From the NCBI RefSeq assembly GCF_030695035.1, contig NZ_JAUYTT010000010.1, forward strand, positions 62,001 through 126,000: a DNA stretch of 64,000 nucleotides, given 5' to 3'. The first letter of the stretch is position 1; each line of letters starts with the position of its first letter. The position numbers were made by a program, and so were the translations under genes. This stretch comes from Frigidibacter sp. Its GTDB lineage: Bacteria; Pseudomonadota; Alphaproteobacteria; Rhodobacterales; Rhodobacteraceae. Shown piece by piece: positions 34,779-41,947 of this stretch. Below the pieces are notes generated by a model. That model ran no database searches and was not told the origin of the DNA. It worked only from the letters and a program-made list of their open reading frames with translations.

Positions 34779-36056
34779 TCACCGCATCCAGGCCAGCGGG
34801 GCCAGCACGATCTGCGGGAAGATAAGAAGCAAGGCGAGGACGAAGAGCTGAGAGGCGATGAAGGGCAACACGCCCTGCGCCACCTTGCCAAACGGCACCC
34901 GCGAGACACCGCTGACCACGTTGAGCACGACACCGACAGGCGGGGTGATCAGCGAGATACAGGTGGTCATCACGAAGATGATGCCGAAATAGACCGGGTC
35001 GATATCGGCGGCCCGGGTGACCGGCATCAGGACGGGGGCGAAGATCAGGATGGTCGGGGCAAGGTCAAGAACCATGCCCACGACCAGCAGCAGCGCGACG
35101 ATGCCGAGCATCAGCAGCTGCGGGCTTTCGATCAGCGGCTCTACCAGCCCGATCAGGTCGTTGGGGATGTTCGCCGAGGTGATCAGCCAGGATGTCACCA
35201 GCGCCGAGGCGACGAGGAACATCACGATGGCCGTAGTTTTCGAGGCATTGACGAAGACGCGGTAGAGGCTTTGCCAGGTCAGCTCGCGGTAGATCACGCC
35301 GCCGACGAAGAGGGCATAGACCGCTGCGACCACCGCCGCCTCGGTCGGGGTGAAGATGCCGAAGCGGATACCGGCCAGGATGATGACCGGCATGAACAGC
35401 GCCCAGATCGCGGCGCCCGCTGCATTCAGGCGGTCCTTGCCAGACCTGCGCGGCAGGGGGATGACGGTTTCCTTGCGGGCGACGAAGCCCCACATCAGCG
35501 CCAGCGCTGCGCCCATCATCAGGCCGGGGACGATGCCGCCCAGGAACAGCCCGGTGATCGACACGTTGGCGGCGACGCCGAAGATGATATAGGCCAGCGA
35601 GGGCGGCAGGACCGGCGCCACGATGCCGCCGGCAGCCATCAGGCCCGCCGCGCGTGGCACGTTATAGCCGGCCTCGCGCATCATCGGCACAAGGATGGCG
35701 GCCAGTGCAGCGGAGTCGGCCGCGGCAGAACCGGACATCGAGGCCATGATGATCGCGGCCATGACGGCCACATAGCCGAGCCCGCCCTTGATATGGCCGC
35801 AGCAGGTGACCGCAAAGTCCACGATGCGGCGCGACAGGCCGCCCGCATTCATCAGCTCGCCTGCCAGCAAGAAGAATGGCACCGCCAGCAGTGTGAAGGT
35901 GTTGGCGCCGGTGATCATCTGCTGTGCGATGATCTGGGTGTTGAAGATGCCCATGTAGGACATCAGCACGATGCCGGTTGCCATCAGCGCGAAGGCGACG
36001 GGAACGCCGATCGCAAGGGTGGCAAACAGCGTGCCGAGGAAGACGAGAATGGTCAC
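34779..36056 (-). CDS. TRAP transporter large permease (DctM type, second system)
   Basis: A 425-residue inner-membrane protein with about 12 transmembrane segments. Landmarks are VPVAFALMATGIVLMS, MASMSGSAAADSAALAAILVPMM, GGIVAPVLPPSLAYIIFGV and the C-terminal ITPPVGVVLNVVSGVSRVPF. The start overlaps the end of the small permease gene by 4 bp. With the small permease it forms the secondary transporter that accepts ligand from the binding protein encoded downstream. Confidence 0.93.
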   Translation of the reverse strand: MTILVFLGTLFATLAIGVPVAFALMATGIVLMSYMGIFNTQIIAQQMITGANTFTLLAVPFFLLAGELMNAGGLSRRIVDFAVTCCGHIKGGLGYVAVMAAIIMASMSGSAAADSAALAAILVPMMREAGYNVPRAAGLMAAGGIVAPVLPPSLAYIIFGVAANVSITGLFLGGIVPGLMMGAALALMWGFVARKETVIPLPRRSGKDRLNAAGAAIWALFMPVIILAGIRFGIFTPTEAAVVAAVYALFVGGVIYRELTWQSLYRVFVNASKTTAIVMFLVASALVTSWLITSANIPNDLIGLVEPLIESPQLLMLGIVALLLVVGMVLDLAPTILIFAPVLMPVTRAADIDPVYFGIIFVMTTCISLITPPVGVVLNVVSGVSRVPFGKVAQGVLPFIASQLFVLALLLIFPQIVLAPLAWMR

Positions 36057-36586
36057 GATGCGCGCCCTTCAGGAGTGGATTCTTCGTATTCGCCGACGAA
36101 GCGGGCGATCTCGGCCTCGGTCACGCGGCCGGTGAGGATCTGGAAGAGGCGCACCAGCGCGATCAGGGCGACGCCGCCGCCGGTGAAATAGCCGATGCCA
36201 TAGACCCAGATCATCGACAGATCGATTACCGCAGCGCTCATCGTCGCATTGATCGGGTGCTGGACCCATGTTCCGTGGAAGAACGCGCCGGCGCAGCCCA
36301 GAATGATCAGGTTCGAGATGAACATGCAGATGACACGCCCGCGCCGACCGAACAGCCGCACGATGGTCTCGACCCCGATATGACCATGCTCCTTGAAGGC
36401 CAGCACGGCGCCGATGAAGGTCAGCCAGACGAAGAAATAGCGGGACATTTCCTCGGAGAAGGTTATGCCGCTGTTGAAGCCGTAGCGAAGGACCACATTG
36501 GTCGCGACCATGAGAACCATGCCCGCCAGCAGCGCGGCCAGCACGAGTTCGACAAGCTTCACGGCGGTGTCGGAAAATCTGGTCAT
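36053..36586 (-). CDS. TRAP transporter small permease (DctQ type, second system)
   Basis: A 177-residue protein with four transmembrane segments and the DctQ motif NVVLRYGFNSGITFSEEMSRYFFVWLTFIGA in parts. I choose ATG 36586 (MTRFSDTAV), preceded by GAAGGTG; the alternative ATG at 36607 adds seven residues. It is the first gene of the Q-M-P operon, facing the LacI regulator across a 199-bp control region that contains a promoter-operator arrangement. Confidence 0.88.
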   Translation of the reverse strand: MTRFSDTAVKLVELVLAALLAGMVLMVATNVVLRYGFNSGITFSEEMSRYFFVWLTFIGAVLAFKEHGHIGVETIVRLFGRRGRVICMFISNLIILGCAGAFFHGTWVQHPINATMSAAVIDLSMIWVYGIGYFTGGGVALIALVRLFQILTGRVTEAEIARFVGEYEESTPEGRAS

Positions 36587-36670
36587 GTGCGAACACCTTC
36601 CGTCCAAAGCGCCAGGCTCATGATCGGGTCTCCTCCCGCAAAGGGCATCGCGGCACGGGTGCGGCGATTG

Positions 36671-36685
36671 TTCCGGATATCGGAA
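36671..36685. promoter_or_regulatory. TTCCG-N5-CGGAA inverted repeat in TRAP leader
   Basis: A perfect inverted repeat TTCCGGATATCGGAA in the transcribed leader of the second TRAP operon, downstream of its probable start site. It is a candidate operator for an additional regulator. Confidence 0.35.
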
Positions 36686-36718
36686 GGTCTCCTCCCTTGC
36701 CGATGTCCCTTGGGTGGT

Positions 36719-36747
36719 TCATATTTGGTAACGTATAACATTGTCAA
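36719..36747 (-). promoter_or_regulatory. Promoter of second TRAP operon
   Basis: On the minus strand TTGACA (36742-36747) and ATATGA (36719-36724) are separated by exactly 17 bp, a near-consensus housekeeping sigma promoter. It points toward the TRAP small permease gene. Confidence 0.6.
36725..36742. promoter_or_regulatory. Candidate LacI-family operator
   Basis: TTGGTAACGTATAACATT, an imperfect inverted repeat resembling operators of GntR-like LacI proteins (consensus-like TGTTA...TAACA). It fills the spacer of the TRAP promoter, so a bound repressor would block polymerase directly. The divergent LacI gene begins 44 bp away. Confidence 0.5.
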
Positions 36748-36785
36748 CTGCTCGCGTATCGGCTGCCGCAGGGCATGGGGGTAAA

Positions 36786-37835
36786 ATGAAGAAAATAAGT
36801 AGTGATTACAGGTCTGTAACCTTGAAGGATGTCGCCGCCCTTGCCGATGTTAGCGTTATGACGGCCTCTCGCGCCCTGCGCACGCCCGACAGGGTGTCCG
36901 CCAAGATGCGGGCCCGGGTTTCCGAGGCGGTTCAAGCCCTTGGCTATTCCCCGAACGAGGCGGCGCGGGCGCTTGTCTCGGCCACCAGCTCGACCATCGG
37001 GGTGCTGATTCCCTCGATCTCGAACCTGGTGTTCGTGGATGTTCTGCGCGGGATCTACGATGCCGCGGAAGAGACGCCCTATCATGTGCAGATCGCCAAT
37101 ACCCGCTACCGGGACAGCAAGGAGCAGGAGCTGCTGAAGGTCTTCGCCGCGCAGCGCCCCGCGGGGCTGATCGTGACCGGCGTCGATCAATCCCCCGAGA
37201 CGCGGGCGATCCTGTCCGGCCTTGGCTGCCCCGTGGTGCAGATCATGGATGTCAGCGCCGATCCCGTGGACATGATGATCGGCTTTGACCATCGCCGGGC
37301 GGCCTATACGGCCACGCGGCATCTGGTCGATCAGGGCTATCGCCGCATCGGTTTCATCGGCGCGCGGATGGACCCCCGCAGCCAGAAGCGCCTCGACGGC
37401 TATATCGACGCGCTGACCGAGGCGAACCTCTTCGATGATGCGCTGATCCTGACCTCGCCGCAGCCCACCTCGGTCGCGCAGGGCAGCCGGATGTTCGGTG
37501 AGTTCCTGGCGATGGCGCCGGATGCGGATGCCGTCTTCTGCAACAACGATGACATGGCGCTTGGTGCGTTGTTCGAATGCCAGCGCCGGCATATCCGGGT
37601 GCCGGGGCAGTTCGGCATCATGGGCTACAACAATATCGAATATGCCGCCGCCAGCGCGCCCTCGCTCTCGTCCATCAAGACGCCGTGCTACGAGATGGGG
37701 CAGGGCGCCGTGCAGATGATCGCGGCGGCGGCGAGGGGGCAGCGGCCCGAGCCGGGCAATGTCGATCTGGGTTGCCGGCTGATGCCGCGCGAAAGCACGG
37801 ATCGCGGGGCGGGCCGGGTCCGCGCGGCGGGGTGA
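36786..37835 (+). CDS. LacI family transcriptional regulator
   Basis: A 349-residue LacI/GalR regulator. The N-terminal helix-turn-helix (VTLKDVAALADVSVMTASRAL, residues 10-30) and hinge (SPNEAARAL) precede a periplasmic-binding-like effector domain with GVLIPSISNLVFVDVLRG and FCNNDDMALGAL. It is closest in style to the gluconate repressor GntR subgroup. The ATG at 36786 has only a weak ribosome site (GGGGGTAAA); the open frame extends to 36741, but those codons cover promoter DNA. Divergent placement and the operator in the TRAP promoter indicate that it represses sugar-acid uptake. Confidence 0.92.
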   Translation: MKKISSDYRSVTLKDVAALADVSVMTASRALRTPDRVSAKMRARVSEAVQALGYSPNEAARALVSATSSTIGVLIPSISNLVFVDVLRGIYDAAEETPYHVQIANTRYRDSKEQELLKVFAAQRPAGLIVTGVDQSPETRAILSGLGCPVVQIMDVSADPVDMMIGFDHRRAAYTATRHLVDQGYRRIGFIGARMDPRSQKRLDGYIDALTEANLFDDALILTSPQPTSVAQGSRMFGEFLAMAPDADAVFCNNDDMALGALFECQRRHIRVPGQFGIMGYNNIEYAAASAPSLSSIKTPCYEMGQGAVQMIAAAARGQRPEPGNVDLGCRLMPRESTDRGAGRVRAAG

Positions 37836-37880
37836 GCTGCTGTTGTCGGCCATGACTGTTCCCTCCCCTTGATCGCGGTT

Positions 37881-39050
37881 TCAATCGGCGCGTAGCACTC
37901 CGCGCCGGGCAAGGTTGGCCATCAGGGCGCCAAGTCCGAAGGTCCATTCCGGGCACTCGTCGGTGCGGCGCACCCAGTTCACCAGGCGGCCAAGGCGCGG
38001 CGAGGAAATCTCGACCCGGTCGCCAATCTCATGCGTGAAGCCGAGGCCGGGGCCGCGGCGGTCCTTGGTCGGCGCGAACATCGTGCCGAGGAACAGCACC
38101 GCGCCGTCGGGGTATTGATGGTTGCGGTTCAGAAGCTGGCCGGCGAGCTCTTCCGGGCTGCGGCTGATCGCGCGCATCGGGCTGAGGCCGTCCAGTGCGA
38201 AGCCGTCTTCTCCCTCCACCCGCAGCGCGATTTCGGCGCCCTTGACGTCATCCAGCGTGTAGCCCGCATCGAACAGCCGGATGAACGGGCCGAGGGCGCA
38301 AGAGGCGTTGTTGTCTTTCGCCTTCGACAGCAGCAGGGCCGACCGGCCTTCGAAATCGCGCAGGTTGACGTCATTGCCAAGCGTGGCGCCGACGATGTGG
38401 CCATCCGAGGTGATGGCCAGAACCATTTCGGGCTCGGGGTTGTTCCATTCGGATTTGGGGTGGATGCCGATATCCGCCCCGCAGCCGACGGACGACATTG
38501 GCTGGGCCTTGGTGAAGATCTCTGCATCCGGGCCAATGCCGACCTCAAGGTACTGCGACCACAGGCCAAGGCCCTGCAGCAGCGCCTTGACCTCGGCCGC
38601 CTTTGCAGACCCGGCTTCAACCCCGCGCAGGCTGTCACCGAGGGCGGGGGCAAGCCGCGCGCGGATCTCCTGCGCGCGGCCGGCATCGCCCTTGGCATGC
38701 TCTTCCACGACCCGCTCCAGCATGCTGTCGGCAAAAGTCACGCCGGCGGCCTTCACGGCCTGCAGGTCCACCGGGGCGAGCAGTTGCCCGGCCGTGCCGG
38801 ACAGGAAGTCATCAAGTGGGCCAAGGTCGGCGCAGCCTTGGGCAAGGCGAGCGAGATCGGACAGGCCCGGAAGCTCCAGCAGCGCCGAGAGCGTCGGGGC
38901 GAGGCTCGAAAGGTCAAGGACGCGGCCGCCTTGCAGCAAGACGGGGCAGGGGCCGCCCGCAGCGTTTGACCAGACGCGGCCGACCAGCAGCGCGGTGGCG
39001 CTGTCTTCAGGCAGGATGTCTCGCGCGGTCAATCCCTGCGTCTCGGCCAT
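37881..39050 (-). CDS. FAH-family protein, 2-keto-3-deoxy-pentonate dehydratase-like (XylX/AraD type)
   Basis: A 389-residue fumarylacetoacetate-hydrolase-fold protein. The N-terminal LPEDSATALLVGRVW and APTLSALLE recall Caulobacter XylX-type 2-keto-3-deoxy-xylonate dehydratases, which share this length. The C-terminal catalytic domain carries the metal-binding acidic residues in NNPEPEMVLAI, GNDVNLRDFEGRSALLLSKAKDNN and GTMFAPTKDR. Such enzymes dehydrate 2-keto-3-deoxy-pentonates to alpha-ketoglutarate semialdehyde. It sits among sugar-acid genes, including an IlvD/Edd dehydratase that would make its substrate. It has its own promoter and a GntR-type operator. True substrate is not proven. 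Confidence 0.85.
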   Translation of the reverse strand: MAETQGLTARDILPEDSATALLVGRVWSNAAGGPCPVLLQGGRVLDLSSLAPTLSALLELPGLSDLARLAQGCADLGPLDDFLSGTAGQLLAPVDLQAVKAAGVTFADSMLERVVEEHAKGDAGRAQEIRARLAPALGDSLRGVEAGSAKAAEVKALLQGLGLWSQYLEVGIGPDAEIFTKAQPMSSVGCGADIGIHPKSEWNNPEPEMVLAITSDGHIVGATLGNDVNLRDFEGRSALLLSKAKDNNASCALGPFIRLFDAGYTLDDVKGAEIALRVEGEDGFALDGLSPMRAISRSPEELAGQLLNRNHQYPDGAVLFLGTMFAPTKDRRGPGLGFTHEIGDRVEISSPRLGRLVNWVRRTDECPEWTFGLGALMANLARRGVLRAD

Positions 39051-39072
39051 GCGTCCCTCCCCAGAAACCTGC

Positions 39073-39090
39073 TTGTCGGATGTCTGACAA
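39073..39090. promoter_or_regulatory. Candidate FCD-GntR operator at FAH gene
   Basis: TTGTC...GACAA inverted repeat (7 of 9 positions symmetric). Its right half contains ATGTCTGACAA (39080-39090), one mismatch from the TNGTNNNACNA pattern of FCD-type GntR sites. It lies just downstream of the promoter at 39107-39135. Confidence 0.5.
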
Positions 39091-39106
39091 CTAAATCCGT
39101 GAAATG

Positions 39107-39135
39107 TCTATACCGGCGCCGCGCGGACCTGTCCA
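39107..39135 (-). promoter_or_regulatory. Promoter of FAH-family gene
   Basis: Minus-strand TGGACA (39130-39135) and TATAGA (39107-39112) with a 17-bp spacer. Transcription would start near 39100, just upstream of the operator-like repeat. Confidence 0.5.
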
Positions 39136-39161
39136 GCGCTGCGATTAACCTTTGGCCCGTG

Positions 39162-39875
39162 TCAGCTGGTTTCGAGCGTGATCCCCAGCCGCGCCGCCGA
39201 ATTGATCAGGTGTTGGCGCATCGCCTCGCCAGCGCGCGGCGCATCGCCCGCGACCACGGCGCCATGGATCGCCGCATGTTCGCCGATGGTGACCTTGACG
39301 ATCTCGGCTCCCATCTCGCGCGGGAAAGAGGTGTTGATCGAAGTGCTGGTCTTCTCGGCGATATAGCCCAGAAAGATGGCGTAAAACTCGTTCTGCGTGG
39401 CGGCCGCCAGCGCGCGGTGGAAGGCCAGATCCGCCTTCACGCCCTCGTCCAGCCAGTCGCGCGCCTTCACCATGCCGTCCAGCGCCTCGTCCAGTGCCGC
39501 GATCTCAGTGGGCGTGCGGTGCCGTGCGGCAAGGCGTGCGGCCTCGATCTCCAGCGGCAGGCGCAGCTGGAAGAAGTTGCGCAGGCTGACCGGGTCAGCA
39601 AGGCTCGCCTGCTCGACCCGAATCGTCGCGCGGCGCTGCGGGTCGGTCACGAAGGCGCCGACGCCCTGGCGGGTTTCCACCATGCCTTCGTTGCGCAACT
39701 GCGCGATGGCCTCGCGCACGACGGACCGGCTGACGCCGAAGGTCTGGGCAAGGATATGCTCAGTCGGCAGCTTGTCACCCGATGCGAACCGCCCCCCGGC
39801 GATGCCGCGGCCGATCTCTTCGGCGATGCGCTTGGGCAGATGCTCGGTGCGCGACAGCTGCTGGAATGACATCAC
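39162..39875 (-). CDS. GntR family regulator, FCD (FadR) subgroup
   Basis: A 237-residue regulator with an N-terminal winged helix (residues 11-75: LPKRIAEEIGRGIAGGRFASGDKLPTEHILAQTFGVSRSVVREAI in part) and a C-terminal all-helical FCD domain that binds a metal and organic acid (RLPLEIEAARLAA, DLAFHRALAAATQN, EHAAIHGAV). Two adjacent ATG codons at 39875 and 39872 are possible starts. It lies between the FAH gene, co-oriented downstream, and the divergent epimerase gene, and similar operator sequences flank both. It is probably the local repressor responding to a sugar acid. Confidence 0.93.
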   Translation of the reverse strand: MMSFQQLSRTEHLPKRIAEEIGRGIAGGRFASGDKLPTEHILAQTFGVSRSVVREAIAQLRNEGMVETRQGVGAFVTDPQRRATIRVEQASLADPVSLRNFFQLRLPLEIEAARLAARHRTPTEIAALDEALDGMVKARDWLDEGVKADLAFHRALAAATQNEFYAIFLGYIAEKTSTSINTSFPREMGAEIVKVTIGEHAAIHGAVVAGDAPRAGEAMRQHLINSAARLGITLETS

Positions 39876-40013
39876 TTATCCTTCATGAACGGGTCACAGC
39901 TTCGCGGCAGCGACCCGATCTGGCAACCGGGATCTGGCAGGCCAATGCGGTCCGGTCACCGCCGCCCCACAGAGATTTCGCCAGTTTACTGTTTTCAAAA
40001 CATCGATACAAGG

Positions 40014-40024
40014 TTATCAGACAA
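40014..40024. promoter_or_regulatory. Second candidate FCD-GntR operator
   Basis: TTATCAGACAA, one mismatch from TNGTNNNACNA and sharing the TCAGACA core with the site in front of the FAH gene (reverse strand). It lies between the divergent GntR and epimerase genes. Confidence 0.45.
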
Positions 40025-40082
40025 CCCTACAAGTTGTTTCGAGGCGGCCGGGGAGGCTGCTTTGCCCGAGGGAGGGAATGGT

Positions 40083-41066
40083 ATGCATGTAGCCATAATT
40101 GGCGCCGCCGGAATGCTGGGGCGCAAGCTCATCGGGCGGATCGTAGCGGATGGTGCAATCGCGGGTCACGAGATCGACCGGCTGACGCTGCTCGACGTCA
40201 TCGCCCCCGAGCCGCTGCGGGGCTTTGCCGGCCAAGTGGATACTCGCGCTGCCGATCTCTCAACTCCCGGCGAGGCAGAGGCGCTGGTCGCTGCCCGCCC
40301 CGACATGATCTTCCATCTGGCAGCCATCGTCTCGGCCGAGGCAGAGCTGGATTTCGACAAGGGCTACCGCATCAACCTCGATGGCACGCGCTTCCTGTTC
40401 GACGCGATCCGCCTTGCGTCGCAGGAGGACGGCTACCGCCCGCGCGTGATCTTCGCCTCGTCAATCGCGGTGTTCGGGGCGCCGCTGCCCTACCCGATCC
40501 CGGATGACTTCCACACCACGCCGCTGACCAGCTACGGCACACAAAAGGCCATTGGCGAGCTGCTGCTGTCCGACTATTCGCGCCGCGGCTTCTTCGATGG
40601 GATCGGCATCCGCCTGCCCACCGTCTGCATCCGCCCGGGCAAGCCGAACAAGGCGGCCTCGGGCTTCTTCTCCAACATCCTGCGCGAGCCGCTGGTGGGG
40701 CAAGAGGCCGTGCTGCCGGTGCCCGACACGGTGCGCCACTGGCATGTCTCGCCGCGCTCGGCGGTGGGCTTCCTGCTGCACGCAGCGACGCTTGACGTGG
40801 AGGGTGTCGGCCCGCGCCGCAACCTCTCCATGCCCGGTCTGTCGGCCACGGTGGGCGAGCAGATCGAGGCGCTGCGCCGCGTGGCTGGTGACAAGGCGGT
40901 TGCGCTGATCCGGCGCGAGCCGGATGCGATGATAACCCGCATGTGCGACGGCTGGGCCCCGGGGTTCGAGGCGACGCGCGCCCTCGCGCTTGGGTTCACC
41001 GCAGAGAGCAGCTTTGACGAGATCATCCGCGTCCATATCGAAGACGAACTCGGGGGTGCCTTGTGA
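40083..41066 (+). CDS. denD: NAD-dependent epimerase/dehydratase, D-erythronate dehydrogenase-like
   Basis: A 327-residue extended SDR. The NAD motif GAAGMLGRK is at residues 7-15, a Ser in FASSIAVFG and the YGTQK active-site motif follow near 153-157, and a substrate domain ends the chain. Overall it resembles D-erythronate dehydrogenase (DenD), which oxidises D-erythronate to 2-keto-D-erythronate, and related sugar-acid or uronate dehydrogenases. The ATG at 40083 follows GAGGGAATG and the upstream frame crosses the control region, so I reject the earlier start. It is first of three genes whose next start overlaps by 4 bp. Assignment is by family resemblance. Confidence 0.75.
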   Translation: MHVAIIGAAGMLGRKLIGRIVADGAIAGHEIDRLTLLDVIAPEPLRGFAGQVDTRAADLSTPGEAEALVAARPDMIFHLAAIVSAEAELDFDKGYRINLDGTRFLFDAIRLASQEDGYRPRVIFASSIAVFGAPLPYPIPDDFHTTPLTSYGTQKAIGELLLSDYSRRGFFDGIGIRLPTVCIRPGKPNKAASGFFSNILREPLVGQEAVLPVPDTVRHWHVSPRSAVGFLLHAATLDVEGVGPRRNLSMPGLSATVGEQIEALRRVAGDKAVALIRREPDAMITRMCDGWAPGFEATRALALGFTAESSFDEIIRVHIEDELGGAL

Positions 41067-41944
41067 CGCGCGCCATAGCCTTTCTCGGCACCGGCCTGAT
41101 GGGCGCGCCGATGGTGCGCCGCCTGCTGGGCGCTGGCTTTGCCGTGACCGTGTGGAACCGCGACGGCAGCAAGGCCGAGGCGCTGGCCGTGGACGGTGCC
41201 CGTGTGGCGATGACGGCGGCCGAGGCGGTGCAGGGCGCAGAGATCGTCTTCACGATGCTCAGCGATGGCAACGCAGTCGGCGAGGTGCTGTTCGGCCAAG
41301 GCGCGGCTGAGGCGCTGAAGGCCGGCGCAGTGGTCGTGGATACCTCATCCATCGCGCCGAAGCTGGCGCGCGCCCACGCCGAAAAGCTGGCCGAACGCGG
41401 CATTGCCCATCTCGATGCGCCGGTCTCCGGCGGCACGGTTGGGGCCGAGGCCGGCACGCTGGCGATCATGGCGGGCGGGGATGCGGGCGTTGTGGACAGC
41501 CTCGCCGATGTCTTCGCCGCGCTCGGCCGCGTCACCCATGTCGGGCCAAGCGGGGCCGGGCAGGTCTGCAAGCTGGCCAACCAGCAGATCGTCGCCGTCA
41601 CCATCGGCGCGCTGGCCGAGGCGATGGTGCTGGTCGAGGCGGGCGGCGCCTCGCGTGCCGCCTTCCGCAATGCCATCCGCGGCGGCTTTGCCGAAAGCCG
41701 GATCCTCGACCTGCATGGCGCCCGCATGGTGGAGCGTCGGTTCGAGCCGGGCGGGCCATCGCGGCTGCAGCTGAAAGACCTCGACACGGTGCTGGCCCTT
41801 GCCGCAGACCTTGGCCTGACCCTTCCGTTGACTGCTGACGTGCGCGAGGCCTTTGCTGGCTTCGTCGCCACCGGCGGCGCAGAGTTGGATCACAGTGCCC
41901 TTCTGCTTCACCTTGAAGCGCAGAACCCGAAAACCGGAGCATAG
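41063..41944 (+). CDS. 3-hydroxyisobutyrate dehydrogenase family (GarR/LtnD-like) oxidoreductase
   Basis: A 293-residue beta-hydroxyacid dehydrogenase. The NAD(P) motif is GTGLMGAPMVRRL near residue 9, the substrate loop reads DAPVSGGTVGAEAGTL and the catalytic Lys is in GAGQVCKLANQ. The family includes tartronate semialdehyde reductase, L-threonate dehydrogenase and 4-hydroxybutyrate dehydrogenase. The start is GTG, overlapping the epimerase stop (GTGA). Co-operon placement with DenD-like and IlvD-like genes favours a sugar-acid substrate. Its active-site loop is canonical, unlike the paralogue at 28423. Confidence 0.9.
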   Translation: MTRAIAFLGTGLMGAPMVRRLLGAGFAVTVWNRDGSKAEALAVDGARVAMTAAEAVQGAEIVFTMLSDGNAVGEVLFGQGAAEALKAGAVVVDTSSIAPKLARAHAEKLAERGIAHLDAPVSGGTVGAEAGTLAIMAGGDAGVVDSLADVFAALGRVTHVGPSGAGQVCKLANQQIVAVTIGALAEAMVLVEAGGASRAAFRNAIRGGFAESRILDLHGARMVERRFEPGGPSRLQLKDLDTVLALAADLGLTLPLTADVREAFAGFVATGGAELDHSALLLHLEAQNPKTGA

Positions 41945-41947
41945 ATC

